From: Streptomyces sp. RKAG290
GTDB taxonomy: Bacteria; Actinomycetota; Actinomycetes; Streptomycetales; Streptomycetaceae
Assembly (NCBI RefSeq): GCF_023701695.1
Contig: NZ_JAJOZC010000001.1
Span: forward strand, 5,207,894 to 5,271,893
Reading direction: 5' to 3'
DNA: 64,000 nt
The first letter of the stretch is position 1. Every line of letters starts with the position of its first letter. Position numbers and translations under genes: made by a program. Under the pieces are notes generated by a model, which saw only the letters and a list, made by a program, of their open reading frames with translations, did no database searches and was not told the DNA's origin. Of this stretch, positions 8,660 through 16,898 are shown piece by piece.

Positions 8660-10843
8660 ATGAGACGCTCATTCGCCTGGCACGCACGCCATATCGCGTG
8701 CGCCGCCGCACTGGCCCTCGGGGCAGCGGTCCTGGCCCCCGCCCCGGCGGGCGCCGCCGCGGCCGCGGACCCGTACGACGTGCTGGTCTTCTCCAAGACC
8801 GCCGGCTTCCGGCACGACTCGATCCCCGCCGGCATCACCGCGATCCAGGAGCTCGGCGGGACGGACGGCTTCACCGTCACCGCCACCGAGGACGCCGGCG
8901 CGTTCACCACCCAGAACCTCGCCGGGTACGAGGCGGTGGTCTTCCTCAGCACCACCGGCGACGTCCTGGACAGCGCGCAGCAGGACGCGCTCTCGGCGTA
9001 CGTCGACGGCGGCGGCGGCTTCGTCGGCGTCCACGCGGCCGCCGACACGGAGTACGACTGGCCGGCGTACGAACACCTCGTCGGTGCCTGGTTCAAGAGC
9101 CACCCCGCGATCCAGCAGGCGAAGGTCGTCACCGAGGACCACGCCCACCCGGCGACCGCACACCTCGACGACGTCTGGACCCGGACCGACGAGTGGTACA
9201 ACTACCGCACCGATCCCCGCGACGACGTCCACGTGCTGCAGAGCCTCGACGAGAGCAGCTACACCGGCGGCGAGATGGCCGGCGACCACCCCATCACCTG
9301 GTGCCACCCGCAGCAGCAGGGGCGGTCCTTCTACACCGGCCTCGGCCACACCGCCGAGTCCTACAGCGACCCGGACTTCCGGCAGCTGCTGCTCGGCGGC
9401 ATCCAGTACGCGGCCGGTGCGGTGAGCGCCGACTGCGGCGCCGGGGCCCCCGACCCCGGTGAGGGCACCGTCGAGGCGGAGTCGTACACCTCCTCCTCCG
9501 GCGTGCAGAGCGCCGCACACACCGGCGCCGGCGGCGGGGCCACCCTCGGCTACATCGACGACGGCGACTGGGCGGGGTACTCCTCCGTCGACACGGCCGG
9601 GGCCACCTCCTTCCGGGCCAGGGTCTCCTCGGCGGGGGCGGGCGGCACCGTCGAGGTCCGGTCCGGGTCGGCCACCGGGCCGCTGCTCGGGTCGGTGGCC
9701 GTCGCCCCGACCGGCGGCTGGGAGACGTTCACCGAGGTGACCGGCGCCCTGACCGGCGCCGGTTCCGGCCCGCTGTTCCTCGCGTTCACCGGGGGAGCGG
9801 GCTCGCTCTTCGACATCGACAGCTTCACCCTGTCCAAGGAGGCACCGGCCGCGGCGGCGGGCTCCTCGGACGTCCACCTCTTCTACTACCCCTGGTACGG
9901 CACCCCCGGCACGTCCGGCAGCTGGCGCCACTGGCAGCAGGGCGGCCACACCCCGCCGGACGACATCGGCGCCGACCTCTACCCGAAGCTCGGCCCGTAC
10001 GACTCCGGCGACATCGACGGGGCCGTCGAGCAGCACATGAAGTGGATCGAGCAGTCGGGCGCAGGCGTCATCGTCTACAGCTGGTGGGGGCAGGGCGGTT
10101 ACGAGGACTCCATCGCCGGCCAGGTCCTGGACGCCGCCGCCCGCCACGGGATCAAGGTCGCCTGGCACATCGAGCCGTACGGCGGCAGGACCGCGGCCTC
10201 CGTGGTCGACGACATCGGCTACCTCGAAGGCAGGTTCGGCAGCCACCCCGCCTACTACCGGGACGCGGAGCACGGCGACCGCGCCGCGTTCTACATCTTC
10301 GAGAGCCTGAGGATCCAGGACTGGTCGGCCCTGGACGCCGTGCGGGACCGCGCGATCGTGCTCGCCCAGACCACCGACACCACCAAGGTCGCGCACTTCG
10401 GCGGGATCTACACCTACGACGGGATCGCCGGGGCCACCGCACCCGGCTGGAAGCAGGCAGGGGAGTACGCCAGGGCGAACGGTCTGGTCTGGGCGCCCTC
10501 GGTGGCCCCCGGGTACATCGACGACCGCGCCGTGCCCGGCAACACCACACCCACCCTGGGACGCGACGACGGCGCCTCCTACGACCTGGAATGGAGCAAC
10601 GCGCTCGACCCGGCCATCGGCGGATCACCCTCCTGGGTCTCCGTCACCTCCTTCAACGAATGGCACGAGGGCAGCCCGATCGAACCCGCGTCGAGCACCC
10701 CGCCCGCCGGCCACGGCTACCAGACCTACTCCGGGGCGTACGGGAAGACCGGGGCCGCCGCGGAGACGGCCTACCTCGACCGGACGGCCTACTGGGCCGA
10801 GCGGTTCGAGCAGCAGCGCGAGGCGGCCCCCGCCCCGCACTGA
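8660..10843 (+). CDS. Secreted ThuA-CBM6-GH99 fusion protein
   Basis: A 727-residue exported protein with a signal peptide of about 35 residues. Residues about 37-255 are a ThuA-like class-I glutamine-amidotransferase fold (YDVLVFSKTAGFRHDSIPAG, GVHAAADTEYDWPAYEHLVG). Residues about 268-395 are a CBM6. Residues about 405-715 match GH99 endo-alpha-mannosidases/mannanases (DVHLFYYPWYGTPGTSGSWR, WHIEPYGGRTAAS). The paired catalytic glutamates of GH99 appear as E667 and E670 in SFNEWHEGSPIEPA. GH99 enzymes cleave inside alpha-mannans. The gene is in an operon with the sugar dehydrogenase. The ThuA-CBM6-GH99 order in one chain is unusual. Confidence 0.85.
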   Translation: MRRSFAWHARHIACAAALALGAAVLAPAPAGAAAAADPYDVLVFSKTAGFRHDSIPAGITAIQELGGTDGFTVTATEDAGAFTTQNLAGYEAVVFLSTTGDVLDSAQQDALSAYVDGGGGFVGVHAAADTEYDWPAYEHLVGAWFKSHPAIQQAKVVTEDHAHPATAHLDDVWTRTDEWYNYRTDPRDDVHVLQSLDESSYTGGEMAGDHPITWCHPQQQGRSFYTGLGHTAESYSDPDFRQLLLGGIQYAAGAVSADCGAGAPDPGEGTVEAESYTSSSGVQSAAHTGAGGGATLGYIDDGDWAGYSSVDTAGATSFRARVSSAGAGGTVEVRSGSATGPLLGSVAVAPTGGWETFTEVTGALTGAGSGPLFLAFTGGAGSLFDIDSFTLSKEAPAAAAGSSDVHLFYYPWYGTPGTSGSWRHWQQGGHTPPDDIGADLYPKLGPYDSGDIDGAVEQHMKWIEQSGAGVIVYSWWGQGGYEDSIAGQVLDAAARHGIKVAWHIEPYGGRTAASVVDDIGYLEGRFGSHPAYYRDAEHGDRAAFYIFESLRIQDWSALDAVRDRAIVLAQTTDTTKVAHFGGIYTYDGIAGATAPGWKQAGEYARANGLVWAPSVAPGYIDDRAVPGNTTPTLGRDDGASYDLEWSNALDPAIGGSPSWVSVTSFNEWHEGSPIEPASSTPPAGHGYQTYSGAYGKTGAAAETAYLDRTAYWAERFEQQREAAPAPH

Positions 10844-10857
10844 CCCATGAGAGACGG

Positions 10858-10879
10858 CAGCGTCCCGGCGGGGACGCTG
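10858..10879. terminator. Hairpin terminator between convergent genes
   Basis: CAGCGTCCC and GGGACGCTG form a perfect nine-pair stem with a four-base loop, between the stop of the GH99 gene and the end of the NarK-like gene. It can serve both strands. Confidence 0.6.
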
Positions 10880-10900
10880 GCGTTCTCGCGGCGGGCCCTC

Positions 10901-12115
10901 TCAGGCGTCCCGCTGGATGGTCCGCATCCGGCCGTACGCGTACACACAGCCCGCCAGGGCCAGGTCGGACAGCAGCATGAAGCCGATCGAGTAGGAACCC
11001 TTCGAGCTGTAGATCGCACCCATCACCAGCGGTGGCACGAAGCCGCCGAGCCCGCCCATCGCGCCGACGATCCCGGTGACGCTGCCCACCTTGGCCTGCG
11101 GTGTGACCTGCGAGACCAGGGCGAACACGCTGCCGCTCGCGGTGCCGAGGCCGGCCGCCATGACGAGCAGCGCGATCGTGCCGCCGGGCACCAGCTTCGG
11201 GTCGAAGGCCTGGACGATCGCCATCAGGGCGGCCACGCCCAGCGCCGCCGAGGAGACCAGCGCCGGGTGCATCCGGTCCGAGAGCCAGCCGCCGATCGGC
11301 CGGAAGACCACCGTGACCATGGCGAACCCGGCCGCCTTCGTACCGGCGTCGGTCGGTGAGAGGTCGTACCAGGTCTTCAGATACGTCGGCAGATAGACGC
11401 CGAACGCCACGATGCCGCCGAAGCCGATCGCATACAGCGCCGACAGCTCCCAGGTGACCCGCAGCCGCCCCGCCGCGGCCAGCCGGTGCGCCAGCGTGTC
11501 GGTCGGCACCTGCCGGCCGGGCCGGTCGCTGACCAGGAACGCCGCCAGCGCCGCGTACACCACGAGCGCCCCGGCGACCACCAGGAACGGCAGGTTGTCG
11601 CCGTGCTCGGCGATCCGCGGGGTGAAGTACCCGGACAGCGCCACACCGCCCATGCCCATGCCGAAAACGCCCAGGGCCAGGCCCCGTTCGGCCGGCGGGA
11701 ACCACGAGTTGACCAGCGGGATGCCGATCGCGAACGTGGTGCCGCCCAGCCCCAGCAGGAAGCCCACCGCCAGCATCGCGCCGTAGGAGTCCTTCGCCGG
11801 GATCAGCAGCAGCACCGGCACGATCGTCAGCGCCGAGACCAGCGGGAACATCAGGCGCGCACCGAACTTGTCGGTGAGGGCGCCCACCGGGATCCGGCCC
11901 AGCGAACCGACCAGCACCGGCACGGCGACCAGCAGCGACTGCTGGAACGAGCTCAGACCGAGCCGCTCCTTGTAGGAGTCGGACATGGGTGCGATCAGAT
12001 TCCAGGCCCAGAAGGTGAGCGCGAAGCCGATCGTGGCCACCACGAGGTTGCGGTAGGCAGCGCCCGAAGGCTTCGCGCCGGCCGGGGCGGGGGAAGGCTT
12101 GGCGGCTGTATCCAC
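10901..12115 (-). CDS. MFS transporter, NarK-like nitrate/nitrite porter family
   Basis: An integral membrane protein of about 404 residues with around 12 hydrophobic segments. The MFS loop GRIPVGALTDKFGARLMFPL, the motif GIPLVNSWFPPAERGLALGV and the C-half RPIGGWLSDRMHPALVSSA match the nitrate/nitrite porter branch, although nearby anion or sugar-acid carriers share these features. The open frame runs on to 12514, but that part is antisense to the Lrp gene. I chose the GTG at 12115, giving VDTAAKPSPAPAG before the first helix; a TTG at 12124 is possible and neither has a strong ribosome binding site. No nitrate reductase gene is near. Confidence 0.75.
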   Translation of the reverse strand: MDTAAKPSPAPAGAKPSGAAYRNLVVATIGFALTFWAWNLIAPMSDSYKERLGLSSFQQSLLVAVPVLVGSLGRIPVGALTDKFGARLMFPLVSALTIVPVLLLIPAKDSYGAMLAVGFLLGLGGTTFAIGIPLVNSWFPPAERGLALGVFGMGMGGVALSGYFTPRIAEHGDNLPFLVVAGALVVYAALAAFLVSDRPGRQVPTDTLAHRLAAAGRLRVTWELSALYAIGFGGIVAFGVYLPTYLKTWYDLSPTDAGTKAAGFAMVTVVFRPIGGWLSDRMHPALVSSAALGVAALMAIVQAFDPKLVPGGTIALLVMAAGLGTASGSVFALVSQVTPQAKVGSVTGIVGAMGGLGGFVPPLVMGAIYSSKGSYSIGFMLLSDLALAGCVYAYGRMRTIQRDA

Positions 12116-12211
12116 AGTGCCAGTCAAGGGCGGCAGCCCGCCATGAGCCCGTCGGCCTGCTCCATACGGGGCGTGCGCGGCAGCTACCGGCGCATGCCGC
12201 CCGAAGTCGCA

Positions 12212-12233
12212 ATTGTCCGAAAGCTGCGACAAT
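12212..12233. promoter_or_regulatory. Inverted repeat ATTGTC-N10-GACAAT upstream of the Lrp gene
   Basis: The two six-base arms lie immediately before the Lrp start codon and between the divergent Lrp and NarK-like genes. Lrp/AsnC regulators commonly control themselves and a divergent neighbour from such sites. Bound protein would cover the start region of the Lrp message. Confidence 0.5.
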
Positions 12234-12239
12234 CGCGGT

Positions 12240-12671
12240 ATGGACCGTCTGGACAGGGAAATCCTCGGAGTCCTCCAGGAGGACGCGCGGATCTCGTACC
12301 GCGATCTGGGCGCACGGGTCGGGCTCAGCGCCAACGCTGCGGCCGACCGGGTGCGGCGGCTGCGCCGGGACGGCGTCATCCGCGGCTTCACCGTGATCAT
12401 CGATCCGGCCGCCGACACCCGGACCGGCCTGGTCGTCTTCATCGACGTGACCCTGCGGATGGACACCACCAACGAGGTGTTCGAGCGCGCGGTGCTGACC
12501 CTGCCGGGCATCACCGAGGTGGTGCACGTGACGGGCGGCCACGACTACCTCGTACGCGCCACCGCCGCCGACACCACCGCACTGGACGGCCTGCTGCGCA
12601 GGCTCAGGCGTGAGGCGGGCGTCGCCCACTCCAACACCAGGGTCGCGCTCAGAGCGGCGCCTGCCAGATGA
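12240..12671 (+). CDS. Lrp/AsnC family transcriptional regulator
   Basis: A 143-residue regulator. The N-terminal helix-turn-helix is MDRLDREILGVLQEDARISY with LGARVGLSANAAADRVRRL; the C-terminal RAM ligand-binding domain contains VLTLPGITEVVHVTGGHDYL. The ATG at 12240 follows the inverted repeat directly, with no clear ribosome binding site, so the message may be leaderless. An upstream GTG at 12213 lies inside the palindrome and is unlikely. Its last 23 bases overlap the end of the convergent GAF kinase gene. The likely target is the divergent NarK-like transporter, possibly with an amino acid as effector. Confidence 0.88.
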   Translation: MDRLDREILGVLQEDARISYRDLGARVGLSANAAADRVRRLRRDGVIRGFTVIIDPAADTRTGLVVFIDVTLRMDTTNEVFERAVLTLPGITEVVHVTGGHDYLVRATAADTTALDGLLRRLRREAGVAHSNTRVALRAAPAR

Positions 12672-14229
12672 CACCCGGCAGGCGCGAACCGTCCTGTTCC
12701 CGTCCGTCGTCGGCGACCGCCAGCCGGACCGCGGCCCGGCCGTCGGGCAGCGCGGCCGTCACATCGACCTCCACCTCGATGGACGACACCCCGGTCCGCC
12801 GGTGCGCGGCAGCCAGGGCCCCGCGCAGCGCGGCGAGCAGCCGCCCGCCCACCGGCTCCCGCACGAGCGCGTCCACCGCCCCGGTGAAGTGCACCGACGG
12901 CTGGAAACCGAGCACCGCCGCCGCACCCCGGGTCTCCCGCAGCACCTGACCGCGGAAGGTGGTGGGGGCCTCGGCGGGCGGCTGCTGAAGGGCGAAGATG
13001 GCCGTCCGCACCTCCTGGATCGTGGAGTCCAGCTCGTCGACGGCCCGGCCGAGCAGCTCGTCCGTCTCCCCGGGGCCGGCCCGGCGGCGGGTCGACTCCA
13101 GCATCATCTCGGTGGCGAACAGCCGCTGGACGACGAGATCGTGCAGATCGCGGGCGATCCGGTCCCGGTCCTCGTACACCGCGAGCTGTTCGCGGTCGTG
13201 CTGGGCGTCCGCCAGGACCAGTGCGAGCGCGGCCTGCGAGGCGAACTGCGAGGCCAGCAGCCGGTCCGCGGCCGTGTACGGGAGCGCGCCGCGGCGCCGG
13301 GGCAGCGCGAGGGTGCCGATGAGCCGCCCGCCGCTCTGCAACGGCAGCATCATGCTGGGGCCGAACCGGGAGCGTACGTGGGTGGTCATCCGCGGATCGG
13401 TCGCCGAGTCCTCGATGAACACCGCCTCGCCGCCCAGCAGCTGGACCAGGACGGGGGAGCCGGGTGCGATGGCCGTGCCCACCAGGCCGGCCGGATCGTC
13501 GGGCGTGGACGCGGCGACGATCTCCATGCCGCCCTCCGCGTCCGGCTGGAGGATCACCCCGGCCGAGGCGTTGCTGAGGAGCCTGGCCCGCTCGGCCACG
13601 GTCGTCAGGGCGTCGGCGGCGCTCTTCCCGGTCAGCAGGGTGTTGGTGACCGCCGCCGCCCCCTCGATCCAGCGCTCCCGCCGGCGGGCCGTCTCGTACA
13701 GCCGGGCGTTGCCGATCGCGATGCCGGCCTGCGAGGCGAGGGCCCGGAGCAACGCCATGTCGGTGTCGCTGAAGTGGCCGGTGCGGTTCTCGGTGAGGTA
13801 GATGTTCCCGAAGACCTTGCCGTCCACCCGGATCGGGGCGCCGAGGAACGAGTGCATCTCGGGGTGGTGGGGCGGCACCCCGCCGGAGTGCGGGTCGCGG
13901 GTCAGGTCGTCGGAGCGCAGCGGCTGCGCCTCCTCGATGAGCGCACCGAGCATGCCCGTGTGCCCGTCCGGGAGGTCGCCGATGGCTTCCCGTCCGGCGC
14001 GGCTCAGCCCGGAGACGAACAGCTCACGGATGGTGCCGCGCTCGGGGTCCAGGACCCCGAGAGCCCCGTAGCGCGCGTCGGTCAGCGCGCTCGCGGTGTC
14101 GATGATCTGCTGCAGGGTGGCCCGCAGTTCGAGATCGGTGCCGACGCTCAGCACCGCCTCCAGGAGCATCGGCAGCCGGGGCGTCCGGGGATCGACGCCG
14201 AACTCCGCGTCGTCCGGTTCTTCTGTCAT
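12649..14229 (-). CDS. Orphan GAF-domain sensor kinase (DevS/DosS-like) with degenerate ATPase domain
   Basis: A 526-residue cytoplasmic protein with two GAF domains (about 35-185 and 205-350; HSFLGAPIRVDGKVFGNIYL in the first) and a HisKA_3 dimerisation helix RDRIARDLHDLVVQRLFATE carrying the phospho-acceptor His. The ATPase domain is poor: the N-box that normally reads like REALxNxxRHA is RGALAAAHRRTG and lacks the Asn, and the DxGxG motif is replaced by DDGREQDGSRLP, after which the protein ends. It may be unable to bind ATP and may act as a scaffold or partner. No response regulator is adjacent. It is 21 bases downstream of mbl on the same strand, probably in one operon. Confidence 0.85.
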   Translation of the reverse strand: MTEEPDDAEFGVDPRTPRLPMLLEAVLSVGTDLELRATLQQIIDTASALTDARYGALGVLDPERGTIRELFVSGLSRAGREAIGDLPDGHTGMLGALIEEAQPLRSDDLTRDPHSGGVPPHHPEMHSFLGAPIRVDGKVFGNIYLTENRTGHFSDTDMALLRALASQAGIAIGNARLYETARRRERWIEGAAAVTNTLLTGKSAADALTTVAERARLLSNASAGVILQPDAEGGMEIVAASTPDDPAGLVGTAIAPGSPVLVQLLGGEAVFIEDSATDPRMTTHVRSRFGPSMMLPLQSGGRLIGTLALPRRRGALPYTAADRLLASQFASQAALALVLADAQHDREQLAVYEDRDRIARDLHDLVVQRLFATEMMLESTRRRAGPGETDELLGRAVDELDSTIQEVRTAIFALQQPPAEAPTTFRGQVLRETRGAAAVLGFQPSVHFTGAVDALVREPVGGRLLAALRGALAAAHRRTGVSSIEVEVDVTAALPDGRAAVRLAVADDGREQDGSRLPGVIWQAPL

Positions 14230-14250
14230 CCGCCGCAGGACCCGGGGTGC

Positions 14251-15288
14251 TCAGCAGGCGAGCGGGTTGAGGACCATCGGGCGGATCTTGCCGTCCAGCA
14301 TGGCGCCCAGCCCCAGCACGGCGCAGACGTCGGGCCGCTCGGCGATGTGCACCGGCATCCCCGTCGCGTTCCGCAGCATCTGGTCCAGGCCGGGCAGCAG
14401 CGCACTGCCGCCGACCATCATGATCCCGCAGTCGGCGAGGTCGGCCACCAGGTCGGGCGGGCAGTCCCGCAGCACCTTGCCGAGGCCGTCCAGTACGGCG
14501 GTCAGCGGGCGGTGGATCGCCTGCCGCACCGAGGCGGTGTCGACGTGCACCGAACGGGCCAGCCCGGTCGCCACGTCCCGGCCGTGGATCTCGGTCACGG
14601 CGGGCCCGTGCGGGGTCAGGCCGTTGCCGCTGAGCGCCAGCTGCAGGGGGCGCACGGACTGGCTCGGCAGCATCAGCTCGTGGTACTGGCGCAGATGCTG
14701 GATCACCGCGTGGTCGATGGCGTCGCCGCCGATCGGGAGGCGCACCGCCGTCACGATCGCGCCGAGCGAGAGCACCGCGATCTGGGTGGTCGCTGCCCCG
14801 CACACCATGATCATGGTGGCGGTCGGCTGCTCGACCGGCAGTCCGCAGCCGACGGCCGCCGCGATCAGGGTGTCGACCAGCTCGACCCGGCGTGCGCCGA
14901 GGCCGACCAGGGTCTCGACGGTGGCGCGCTGGGCCAGCGGATCGCTGTCGTGCGGGGTGCAGGCGGCCGCGCGCAGCCGCGGCTTGCGGCGCAGCTGCCG
15001 GCGGAGCTTCTCACCGAGCAGATGGCGCAGCATGCGCTGTGCCATCTCGATGTCGACGACGGTCCCGCCGGAGACCGGGCGGACCACCCGGATGTAGTCG
15101 GGGGTGCGGCCCGTCATCTGCTCGGCGAGCGCACCGACGGCGATGAGCGACCCGGTACGGGTGTTCACGGCAGCGACGCTCGGCTCGTCGACGACGAGCC
15201 CGAGCCCCTTGACGTACACCCGGGTCCGGGCGGCCCCGAGGTCGACGGCGACATGGCAACGGCGCAACTGCTCAAGGCTGACGGTCAC
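14251..15288 (-). CDS. mbl: MreB-like actin homologue Mbl
   Basis: A 345-residue actin-fold protein. VAVDLGAARTRVYVKGLGLV and DEPSVAAVN match the MreB phosphate-1 region, and GIMMVGGSALLPGLDQMLRN matches the adenosine motif. The phosphate-2 loop, DIGGGTT in MreB, reads VCGAATT at residues 162-168, so the conserved Asp and two Gly are lost. Streptomyces are known to carry a divergent MreB paralogue, Mbl, involved in spore-wall formation; the size and locus fit that gene. The GTG at 15288 has GGAG eight bases upstream, giving MTVSLEQLRRCHVAVDLG; the open frame to 15345 is not supported. The GAF kinase follows it. Confidence 0.82.
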   Translation of the reverse strand: MTVSLEQLRRCHVAVDLGAARTRVYVKGLGLVVDEPSVAAVNTRTGSLIAVGALAEQMTGRTPDYIRVVRPVSGGTVVDIEMAQRMLRHLLGEKLRRQLRRKPRLRAAACTPHDSDPLAQRATVETLVGLGARRVELVDTLIAAAVGCGLPVEQPTATMIMVCGAATTQIAVLSLGAIVTAVRLPIGGDAIDHAVIQHLRQYHELMLPSQSVRPLQLALSGNGLTPHGPAVTEIHGRDVATGLARSVHVDTASVRQAIHRPLTAVLDGLGKVLRDCPPDLVADLADCGIMMVGGSALLPGLDQMLRNATGMPVHIAERPDVCAVLGLGAMLDGKIRPMVLNPLAC

Positions 15289-15432
15289 GGCAGGTTCTCC
15301 CGAGAGCGCTGAGGGGGACCGACGGGCAGCCGGTTCTCCTTGCATCGTGCGCCGTTCGGGGCGTTGTGCGCGCTGGGATGCGCCGTAGGGGGTACCGAGC
15401 TGACGCCTCGTCGGCCGGGGCCGCCGGGCCGG

Positions 15433-15998
15433 TCAGCGGGGGAGCAGCCGCTGGAGCAGTCCCCAGGTGAACTCGGCGACGTACGGTTCGCCGGTGACCG
15501 GCGCGGTGATCGCGAGCGCCCAGCGGGTCGGCGCGCTGCCCTCCATGGGGCGGGCCGGTGCGAAGGCCCGTGCCACCTCGTTCACGGTGCACGACCACGG
15601 GCGCAGGTCCTGGACCGTGTGCAGGGCGGGGGCGGCCGCGCCGGGGGCCCGCACCAGCCATTCGTTCCACACCGCCCCGCCAGGTCCGGTCATCACCTCG
15701 AACCGCAGGTCCGGCCAGAGGGGCACCGGCCAGAACAGGGCGTTGCACTCCAGGTCCCCGACCTTGCGGCGCAGCGAGGACTCCGGCTCGCCGAGCACCG
15801 AGCGGTAGCGGCGCAGCGAGCCCCGCCCCTCGGCGCGCGCACCATGGCCTGCCAGCGGCGGTTGGCCTCGCGCATCTCGGCGAGGGTGGCGCTCAGTTCG
15901 TGCCGGGCGTCCTCGACGAGGCCGGGCTGGTGGTCGGCCATCCGGCGCAACAGGACAAGTTGGAACTCACGGGGGCCGAAGGGCGTGGCAGCGGTCAT
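15433..15998 (-). CDS. Conserved protein of unknown function, frameshifted
   Basis: I do not recognise a family. The N-terminal part MTAATPFGPREFQLVLLRRM is followed by a helical stretch with LAEMREANRRWQAMVRA. After a frame change comes GSLRRYRSVLGEPESSLRRK, then a beta-rich region with VGDLECNALFWPVPLWPDLR and a C-terminus in FTWGLLQRLLPR. One base added in 15821-15840, a GC-only stretch, joins the two parts into about 188 residues. The ATG at 15998 is preceded by GGAAG. The protein has no signal peptide or membrane segment. The gene is divergent from the zinc-ribbon membrane protein. Confidence 0.55.
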
Positions 15999-16076
15999 GG
16001 AATCAACGCTTCCACACAGGATCCTCACCTGAGCCGCTTTCTCTGGTGTCCGGCGGGCATCTAGTCTGCGGGCGCC

Positions 16077-16871
16077 ATGGATTACTGCCACCCCTGTCAG
16101 CGGCATCTCAACGGCGCCCTGGCCTGTGCCGGATGCGGAACCCCCGCGGAGGCGCTGAGCCACTACGCCGTGCCCGCGGCCGTCCGCCACGAACCGGACG
16201 GGCCGGACGAGAAGGCCACGTCGTCCCGGTCCGGAGGCCGGCGTCGCCGGGAGCGCGATGCTGCCCGGACGGGCCGTGACGGCGCCCGGGCGGGGCGCGG
16301 TGCGCACGGCTCGCGCAGGCAGGACCGGCGGGAGGAGCGCGACTCCCGGCCGCGCCGGGGCCGGCGGGGCCGCAGCCGCCGCGGCCGTACGGCGCTGCTG
16401 GCGCTGCTCGGCGTGGTCCTCGCGGCGGGGGCGCTCAGTCTGGCCGAGCTGGCGACCGAGCCGGGCGGCGACGACGGCGCGTCCGACTACGTACGCGAGT
16501 CGACCTCCGTCACGACCGGGCCCGCGCCCGAGCCGACGTCGAGCAAGGCGGTCGAACCGCCGGGTCCGGTGGACAGCCCCACGGGCAGCCCGTCCGTCGT
16601 CCCGGCGACCGACGCCCACCCCTCGTCCGCCACCCGCACCGCCCGGGAGGCGGACGGGACACGCCCTGCGGAGGCCGGTCCGGCCACCACCGCGCCGGTG
16701 TCCGTACCGCCGTCGGCGGCCCCCTCGGTCACCAGCGGCGGACCGTCGGAGCCGGGCGGTGCGCCCGACGGCCCGTCGCAGTCGGCGACCCCGGCGCAGC
16801 CCCCTCCCACGCCCACACCCACCCCGACGCCGACCCCGTCGGACACCTGCTGGTTCCCGTGGTTCTGCTGA
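16077..16871 (+). CDS. Zinc-ribbon single-pass membrane protein with a Pro/Ser/Thr-rich tail
   Basis: 264 residues. C4-x2-C7 and C17-x2-C20 form a short N-terminal zinc ribbon. A strongly basic Arg-rich segment (about 51-104) precedes one membrane helix (about 104-124, TALLALLGVVLAAGALSLAE). The remaining 140 residues are rich in Pro, Ser, Thr and Gly, include a run of five TP pairs, and end in SDTCWFPWFC. By the positive-inside rule the ribbon is cytoplasmic and the tail lies outside. I vaguely recall a Streptomyces family named after SCO2400 with this N-terminus, but no function. The two Cys around WFPWF could form an extracellular disulfide. Confidence 0.75.
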   Translation: MDYCHPCQRHLNGALACAGCGTPAEALSHYAVPAAVRHEPDGPDEKATSSRSGGRRRRERDAARTGRDGARAGRGAHGSRRQDRREERDSRPRRGRRGRSRRGRTALLALLGVVLAAGALSLAELATEPGGDDGASDYVRESTSVTTGPAPEPTSSKAVEPPGPVDSPTGSPSVVPATDAHPSSATRTAREADGTRPAEAGPATTAPVSVPPSAAPSVTSGGPSEPGGAPDGPSQSATPAQPPPTPTPTPTPTPSDTCWFPWFC

Positions 16872-16898
16872 CCCGCTGAGCTCTCCCGCCGCGGCTTC

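Noticed and set aside
12116..12514. N-terminal extension of the NarK-like open frame
   Set aside because: It is antisense to the Lrp gene, has no family similarity and arises from GC-skewed codons.
15693..16619. A 308-codon frame opposite the zinc-ribbon membrane protein
   Set aside because: Only its last part (MTAATPFGPREF and on) is coding; the remainder is the mirror of the Arg-rich and Pro/Thr-rich regions.
16801..16860. Short tandem repeat in DNA (CCCACGCC-like units)
   Set aside because: It is explained by the Thr-Pro run in the coding sequence of the membrane protein.
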